Part shown: one piece after another, positions 59,190 through 64,000 of the stretch
Numbering within the stretch: position 1 is the first letter of the stretch
Layout: the number at the start of each line of letters is the position of its first letter
From: Theropithecus gelada
Lineage: Eukaryota > Chordata > Mammalia > Primates > Cercopithecidae
DNA: 64,000 bases
Reading direction: 5' to 3'
Assembly: GCF_003255815.1 (NCBI RefSeq)
Contig: NC_037669.1
Location: forward strand, 129,142,596 to 129,206,595
Made by a program: the position numbers and the translations under genes
The notes under the pieces: generated by a model
Told to the model about the DNA's origin: nothing
What the model saw: the letters and a program-made list of their open reading frames with translations, nothing else
The model's database searches: none

Positions 59190-61036
59190 TCCAAAAGTTA
59201 CCCAAAGTGTCTGTGATGGTCCAGGAGGCTTCTGAGGAGATGGGGCAGCATCGATCTTCAGCCGCTAAGCCGAGAAAGTCTGGAAAGGAGTCAGTCAGAG
59301 AGCCTTGGGCCAGAGCTCCAGGGGCTCTGGGAGTGGCTGCCAGGCGAATTGGACTGTCCGATTTCCAGTGGGGTCCTGCACAGATGGGACACAGTTTAGG
59401 AGGAATCCCGGACTGCAGGCATTCCTTGGCCCAGTGGCCAGATTTCTGGCACTTGTAGAAAGCTCCTGGGGAGGAGGTTCTGGAGGAACCCCTGGCAGCA
59501 GCGGTTCAGGCATTTGGAGTTGTGTGCTGGAGATGTGGCTGGAGTTTGTCTCACAGTGGAGGCAAGGAATTGCAACTCAGAAATAAGTTGCTACTTGGCT
59601 TTGAAAGGCCACAAAAACACAAAGACATACCCACTCCCCTTGCTCCTTATTGCTATACCCTTTGTTCTGCTTTCTTATCTCTGCACGTACCAGAGGTTTC
59701 GAAAGTTCTGTAAGTACCTGTTTTTCTTCCTGGGGCTAGGTCACAAGACATGTTTAAGTAAGATAAACTCATGCTGCCATAAACCGGTTGTGCAACCTGA
59801 CGCAATATAATTAACTGCCTTTGTGCAGAAACTGCTCTTCCGTCTCAAGGGTTGAACTGAGATACCAGAAATGGCGGGAACCAATCATAGTTAGCTAAAT
59901 CGCCTTGTTCAAACAGCAGCCAACCATACATCTGATCTGTATAACGATTCTATGACCACTCTTCTTAGACTATATAACACTGTTTAATGCTCTGTAGAGG
60001 AACTCTCTCTCTCGACACTCTCATTTCGAGAGCAAGTGAGAGTTCCGGGTTCGAACCTGTAATAAAGATCCTTGCTGCTTAGCTTCGACTCTGGACTCTG
60101 GTAGACTTCTTCGGGGAATAAAAGGACTGGGCATAACAGCTTCCTCTACTCTATTATTGCACACCTTGAAGGCAAGGTTCATTACGTCCTGTTGTGGGGT
60201 TTGAGGGCCGGAATTTAATTTTTGGAGTTTTATTTAATATCGGGAGCAGATTAGGTAATAAAATAAAATGCATATTGAGAATAAGATGGCCTTCTGACCT
60301 TTCGGGGTCTAGGGTTGAAAAGCATCTCAGGGTTGCTACTAAACGGACCATGAACTGGGCTGGGTTTTTCATATTTGATGAAAAAGAGCCTGAATGCGAA
60401 CTGATTTGGGAGAGGTCGGATAAAGAAAAAGGAGCATTGACCTTGACTATACCTTTAGTTCTAGCTGCTTTTTTATGAGGAAATTGCTGGGCAGGTGGGG
60501 GAGGGCTAGTTGTGGAACAAAACTCTAAGGCAGCCCAGGTGTGAGGAGGGAAGGTGATAAAAGGACTATAGTGTGGGAGAGAGGAGGCTGAGGAAAATTG
60601 GGACCTAACGTGGCCTGGTGAGGAGGGAAGAGGTCAGATGGGTCTGTAGAAAAGGAAGATTAGAAAGACTCAGCGATGCTTGGGGTTGGGACTGAGGGGA
60701 CAGGCGGGAGGAAAAGAAGGAAGATTTGTGACGAGTTGCATTGGGAACAGAGACTAGGGAGGGACCGATGTGTAAAAGAATGCCTGGGCGTCAGGCACCT
60801 CAGACAATTGCCCATTTTACAACAAGAATTATTTAGGTCTTGTAGGATGGAAAATCGAAAGTGCCGTTTTCTGGCTATTTAGACTTACTGTTGAGTTTGT
60901 ATTGGGGTCATGCGGCATTGTAGAAGAAAATAAGACATTTAGGTTTTAGGTCTGGTGTGAGTTGAAGAGGTTTTAAGTTCTTGAGAACACAGACTAAGGG
61001 AGAAAAAGGAGGAATGGAGGGTGGAAGTTTGCCCAT
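59190..61036 (-). pseudogene. HERV-H gag relic, interrupted by a solo LTR
   Basis: The gag start codon is at 61036-61034 (Met-Gly-Lys-Leu-Pro-Pro), but the frame stops after 42 codons at 60908. Later parts are seen near 60160-60480 (capsid region) and 59360-59600 (nucleocapsid, with Cys-X2-Cys-type knuckles near 59370-59460). Stops, shifts and the LTR at 59602-60138 break it. Gag would form the virion core. Confidence 0.83.
59602..60138 (+). mobile_element. Solo LTR A (ERV1 family, not named), plus strand, in HERV-H gag
   Basis: A 537-base LTR from tgaaaggccacaaaaac to ctgggcataaca, flanked by the 4-base duplication gctt (59598-59601 and 60139-60142). When it is mentally removed, the HERV-H gag text runs on without a break. 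It has a TATA box (ctatataac, 59971) and AATAAA (60061). It carries ggttcgaacc at 60048-60057, a match to the Pol III B-box. It is related to solo LTR B. Confidence 0.88.
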
Positions 61037-61541
61037 AGTGAAGGAGGCAAGCCCAGATGAAAGAGAGAGTAGAGACACAGAGAGAAGGAGTTCGGGGGTT
61101 CTTGCCCTCCAGAAAAGCAGGAAAAGAGGTTGGGGCATGGAAATAAGGGGTTTGGGATGCAAAAAGAAGAGGTCAGCGTGCGGAAAAAAGGGGTTGGGGC
61201 ACAAAAATAAGAGGTCGGGGTTCTTGCTTCTCCCCCAGAAAAGCAGAGAAGGGGTAGAGACAGGGAGAGAAGGGGGTTGCGGTTCTTGCCCCTCCCCCAG
61301 AAAAGCGAGACTTGCTGCTAAGAGTGAAGGACCAAGGCAGGCGTCCCTGCGGCGTGGTCAGACACCTCTGAAATGTGGGTGAGTAATCAAAGAGGTGTCC
61401 CTGCAATTATTAAACACCAAGGAAAGACTGCCTTCCCGAGTCTGTGACTGGTGCCGGAGTTTTGAGTCCACGGATAAAACGTGTCTCCTTTGTCTCTACC
61501 AGAAAATGAAAGGAATTGAAATTAAGAGAAGGAAGAGAGAG
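61037..61541 (-). mobile_element. HERV-H leader part (5' UTR), antisense
   Basis: Non-coding leader between gag start and LTR B. It contains three or four copies of a 45-60 base imperfect unit (ggttcttgcccctcccccag, aaaataagaggtcgggg) typical of the HERV-H leader repeats. Frames of 77-133 codons here are repeats, not genes. Confidence 0.75.
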
Positions 61542-61545
61542 ATTG

Positions 61546-62066
61546 TGAAAGAAAACAGGCACATTCCTCAACCCCGGACTCAACACAAACAGGCCCAGTA
61601 CAAACACATCCCACCATATATCTCTTAACTTCCTGAGCCCAGTACAAACACATCCCACCATATATCTCTTAACTTCCTGAGCCCAGTACAAACACATTTC
61701 TCAACTCAGAGACTACCATATATCTCAACTTTAGAAAAACACCACCTGGAAAGTCTCTGATAAGGACACAGCCGTTCGTGGTTTTACTGAAAGCGCAGGA
61801 ACCAATAGAAAACTGCTAAATGTATAACTTAAAATGTTAACCAATTGTAGTGCTGTAACCAAAAGAATTCCCTTGTTCCTCTGTAACTTTACGTATCCTA
61901 TTTACGTCGGGCTATAAAAGGCAAGCACTCGCATTGTTCGGGGCCCTCTTGTATGCTTTGGAATGGAGGGACCAAGTTTGAACTTGCAGTAAAAGATCCT
62001 TGCCGCTTGGCTTTGACTCTGGACTCTGGTGGTCTTCTTTGGGGAACAAACGGTCTGGGCATTACA
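61546..62066 (+). mobile_element. Solo LTR B (same family as LTR A), plus strand, in HERV-H leader
   Basis: A 521-base LTR from tgaaagaaaacaggcac to tctgggcattaca, with the 4-base duplication attg at 61542-61545 and 62067-62070. TATA box ctataaaagg at 61912. Its ends match LTR A, but its duplication differs, so it is an independent insertion. It contains a 44-base tandem repeat (61593-61690). Confidence 0.88.
61593..61696 (+). repeat. 44-bp tandem repeat within solo LTR B
   Basis: Units starting gcccagtacaaacacat begin at 61593, 61637 and 61681; the first two are nearly identical and the third is partial. Confidence 0.93.
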
Positions 62067-62281
62067 ATTGAAGGGTGGAGTCAAGATTGAAAGGAGAAAG
62101 AGGTTGAGGGCTAGTGAGAGAGGTTGGAGAAGAGAGTAAAAAAAGGGCCACTTACCCAGTTTAAAATTGATGAGATGTTCCTTGGGCTGGTGGGTCTAAG
62201 GACCCGAGGTCATAGGTAGATCTTTCTCACGGAGCAAAGAGCAGGAGGCCAGGGGATTGATCTCCTAAGGGAGGTCCCCAG
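62067..62281 (-). mobile_element. HERV-H leader, part next to the primer site
   Basis: Continuation of the leader between LTR B and the 5' LTR. Confidence 0.8.
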
Positions 62282-62299
62282 ATCCAAATCACGGCACCA
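62282..62299 (-). promoter_or_regulatory. HERV-H primer binding site (tRNA-His)
   Basis: On the minus strand this reads tggtgccgtgatttggat, three bases after the 5' LTR. It is complementary to the 3' end of tRNA-His with two substitutions in the usual CTCGG part. This primer gives HERV-H its name. Confidence 0.92.
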
Positions 62300-62302
62300 A
62301 AA

Positions 62303-62777
62303 TGTCATGCACATCCGTGTGAAGGGACCACCAAACAGGCTGTGTGAGGAACATGGCTGTTTATTTCACCTGGGTTCAGGCGGGCTGAGTCCAAAAAAGG
62401 AGTCAGCAAAGGAAGATAAGGGTGGGGCAGTTTTACAGGATTTGGATAGGTAAAGGAAAATTACAGTCAAAGGGGGGTTGTTCTCCTGCGGGCAGCAATG
62501 GGAGTCACAAGGTGCTCAGTGGGGGAGCTTTTTGAGCCAGGATGAGCCAGGAAAAGGAATTTCACAAGATAATGTCATGGCTTAAGGCAAAGACCGGCCA
62601 TTTTCACTTCTTTTGTGGTGGAATGTCATCAGTTAAGGCGGGACAGGGCATTTTCACTTCTTTTGTGGTTCTTCAGTTACTCCAGGCCATCTGGGCATAT
62701 ACATGAAAGTCACAGGGGATGCAGACATGCAAGTCACAGGTGATGCAATGGCTTGGCTTGGGCTCAGAGGCTTGAGA
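62303..62777 (-). mobile_element. LTR7-type 5' LTR of HERV-H
   Basis: A 475-base LTR on the minus strand, from 62777 (ggcttgaga edge) to 62303 (tgtcatgcaca edge). Compared with the 3' LTR it has a 24-base duplication (agtcacagg at 62708 and 62732) and an altered TATA region (tcctgtaaaa, reverse of 62431-62440). The likely target copies are gtaaa (62778-62782) and gtaat (56008-56012), 4 of 5 bases. Confidence 0.93.
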
Positions 62778-62782
62778 GTAAA

Positions 62783-63275
62783 AAAGTTCTAAATCAGTGA
62801 ACTTGAGTTGATCAAAAAGTGACCACCTTGGTTAGGCCTGACATAATCAGGTAAACTCTAAAAGGTACTAAACTCTTTCTAAAGGAAGAGATTCAGAGCA
62901 TGAGGATGTCAGAAGGCCTACAAAAGAAGCCAACTGGCAAGGAACTTTGAGTGCCTCTAGAAACTGAGAGTGGTCCATCACTGACAAGCAAAAAGAGAAA
63001 GCAGGTCTCAGTCCTACAAATGCAAGGAACTGAATTTTGCCTCCCTATAATGTCCATAATCTCAAAAGAGGATCTTTCAGAAAGGAATATAGAGAAATGC
63101 TGCTCAGCTTACACCCTGACTTTAGCTTTATGTGAAATACAATCATAAAATACAGGTCAACTGTGCACAACTTTTGACTCACATCAATTTTTAGATTAAA
63201 AAATAAATCAATATTATCTTAAATCACTAAGTCTGTAGTAATTTGTAATATAGTGATAGAAACTTAAAATAATAA
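62783..63275 (+). mobile_element. MLT1-like LTR, right part (split by HERV-H)
   Basis: Resumes the MLT1B/C-like LTR with agtgaacttgagttgatc, aggcctgacataatcaggta, tgcaaggaactgaattttg and ends in aaatcactaagtctgtagta, taatttgtaatatag. Together with 55880-56012 it makes one old LTR into which HERV-H inserted. The 65-codon frame at 62951-63148 is noncoding. Confidence 0.72.
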
Positions 63276-63489
63276 CTATACAAAGAAGTGCTATAAAGCC
63301 CATAGGTATACACCCAACTCCAAACTAAACATATTTTAAATTATTATTTCCTTGGCTTGATCTCAAAAATGTCCACTGCTATGCTAGTGTACCTGACTGC
63401 CTACTCCCACGCCAATGCATCTGAAGCAAAAAAAAGGAGAGATGGAGAGAAAATGACAATGGAAAGCGATAGAAGTCTCTGGAGTTAAA
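63276..63489. other. No feature recognised
   Basis: Short spacer without recognised features. Confidence 0.4.
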
Positions 63490-63645
63490 ACATGAGTTTC
63501 TCATGTGCCATGCACTGAGATAAATATTTTGCCTGTTTTATTTAATTTAACAGTTAAAACAAATCTAGGTATAAATAATAAGAATCTGAAGGTAAGTTAT
63601 TTTACTACAGATTAAGTATCCTAACGCTACACCATACTTAATCAC
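63490..63645 (-). mobile_element. Probable MIR SINE, antisense
   Basis: Segments catgtgccatgcactgag, tttatttaatttaacag and gtaagttattttactacag, then cctaacgctacacca, follow a reversed MIR at high divergence. Confidence 0.5.
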
Positions 63646-64000
63646 AATGAGGTCAGTTTCTCTACCTTACTAACATACCAGAAATATCTAGAAAACAAGC
63701 ATATCATGCAGCATCAAAAATTTTGCATGACACTTTTTAGGCTGAGCTTAAGACTGAGCTTCATTATTTAAGATTAGATTCTATTTGTTTTGAAGACTTA
63801 AAGTGAAATAAATAAAATGCTCAAACAAAAGCATTTATTGGCCCCAGGCCCCAGGCCAACAAAACATAAGACCAATGGTGAAAGAGAGACTCCTAAAACT
63901 GATTCCTTATTCTAGAAGAAAAGTTCCATAATTCCATCCAGTGAATTGTGGACATTATGAGGATTCAGTCTTGGAAAAACAGGTTCAGATGGTGTTGAAA
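63646..64000. other. No feature recognised
   Basis: AT-rich end of the window; nothing assigned. Confidence 0.4.

Noticed and set aside
60981..61382. 133-codon plus-strand frame in the HERV-H leader
   Set aside because: Antisense to the virus and made of leader repeats rich in Arg, Lys and Gly; compositional artefact.
59602..62066. A single provirus with LTRs A and B as its two LTRs
   Set aside because: Each LTR has its own different 4-base target duplication and the sequence between them is antisense HERV-H.
1..64000. CRISPR arrays, phage or defence systems, tRNA/rRNA genes
   Set aside because: No regular spacer arrays, no bacterial-type gene organisation and no cloverleaf sequences seen; the repeat content is that of a primate genome.

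Overview
This window is AT-rich primate genomic DNA, most likely human: a gene-poor stretch built from layered transposable elements. The evidence is the mix of Alu copies (including AluY-like ones), L1 copies from L1PA-like to L1M, MaLR LTRs (MLT1, MST/THE1), MER5, MER20 and Tigger-like DNA transposons, L2, and a HERV-H provirus with LTR7-type LTRs and a tRNA-His primer binding site. HERV-H with LTR7 points to a catarrhine primate. I find no intact cellular protein-coding gene, no tRNA or rRNA gene, no CRISPR array and nothing prokaryotic. All recognisable protein similarity belongs to retroelement relics that are broken by stops, frameshifts or deletions.

Layout. 1-8.2 kb: an L1 3' end, an antisense Alu, an old L1M with ORF1 remains, and an L2 copy that received a young L1 with a 5' inversion and an apparent 3' transduction (5878-6499). 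8.3-15.06 kb: a near full-length old L1 on the plus strand, interrupted by three Alus and an expanded AAGG microsatellite. 15.1-20.1 kb: an Alu with a possible 3' extension, an L1ME 3' end, an AluJ-like copy, a TA-rich minisatellite, MER20, MLT1A-like LTR and an AluY. 20.1-27 kb: mostly unassigned sequence with one MaLR LTR. 27-43.7 kb: L1 fragments on both strands, a Tigger-like element with TA duplications, Alus, two MER5 copies, an MST/THE1 LTR with internal sequence, and a long antisense L1M. 43.9-48.9 kb: about 5 kb almost without recognisable repeats. 48.9-50.55 kb: a 5'-truncated L1PA. 50.65-54.9 kb: an antisense ERV1 relic keeping RNase H, integrase, part of env and one LTR. 55.88-63.28 kb: a nest in which an old MLT1-like LTR was split by an antisense HERV-H, which was then hit by two solo LTRs of one other family.

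The elements do not form a pathway. Their interest is historical (insertion order, mechanism) and possibly regulatory (LTR7, MER20, solo LTR promoters). The best-supported unusual structures are the twin-primed L1 with its transduced tail and the three-layer ERV nest with readable target duplications. Subfamily names come from memory of consensus sequences and need RepeatMasker confirmation; boundaries without a target duplication are approximate.
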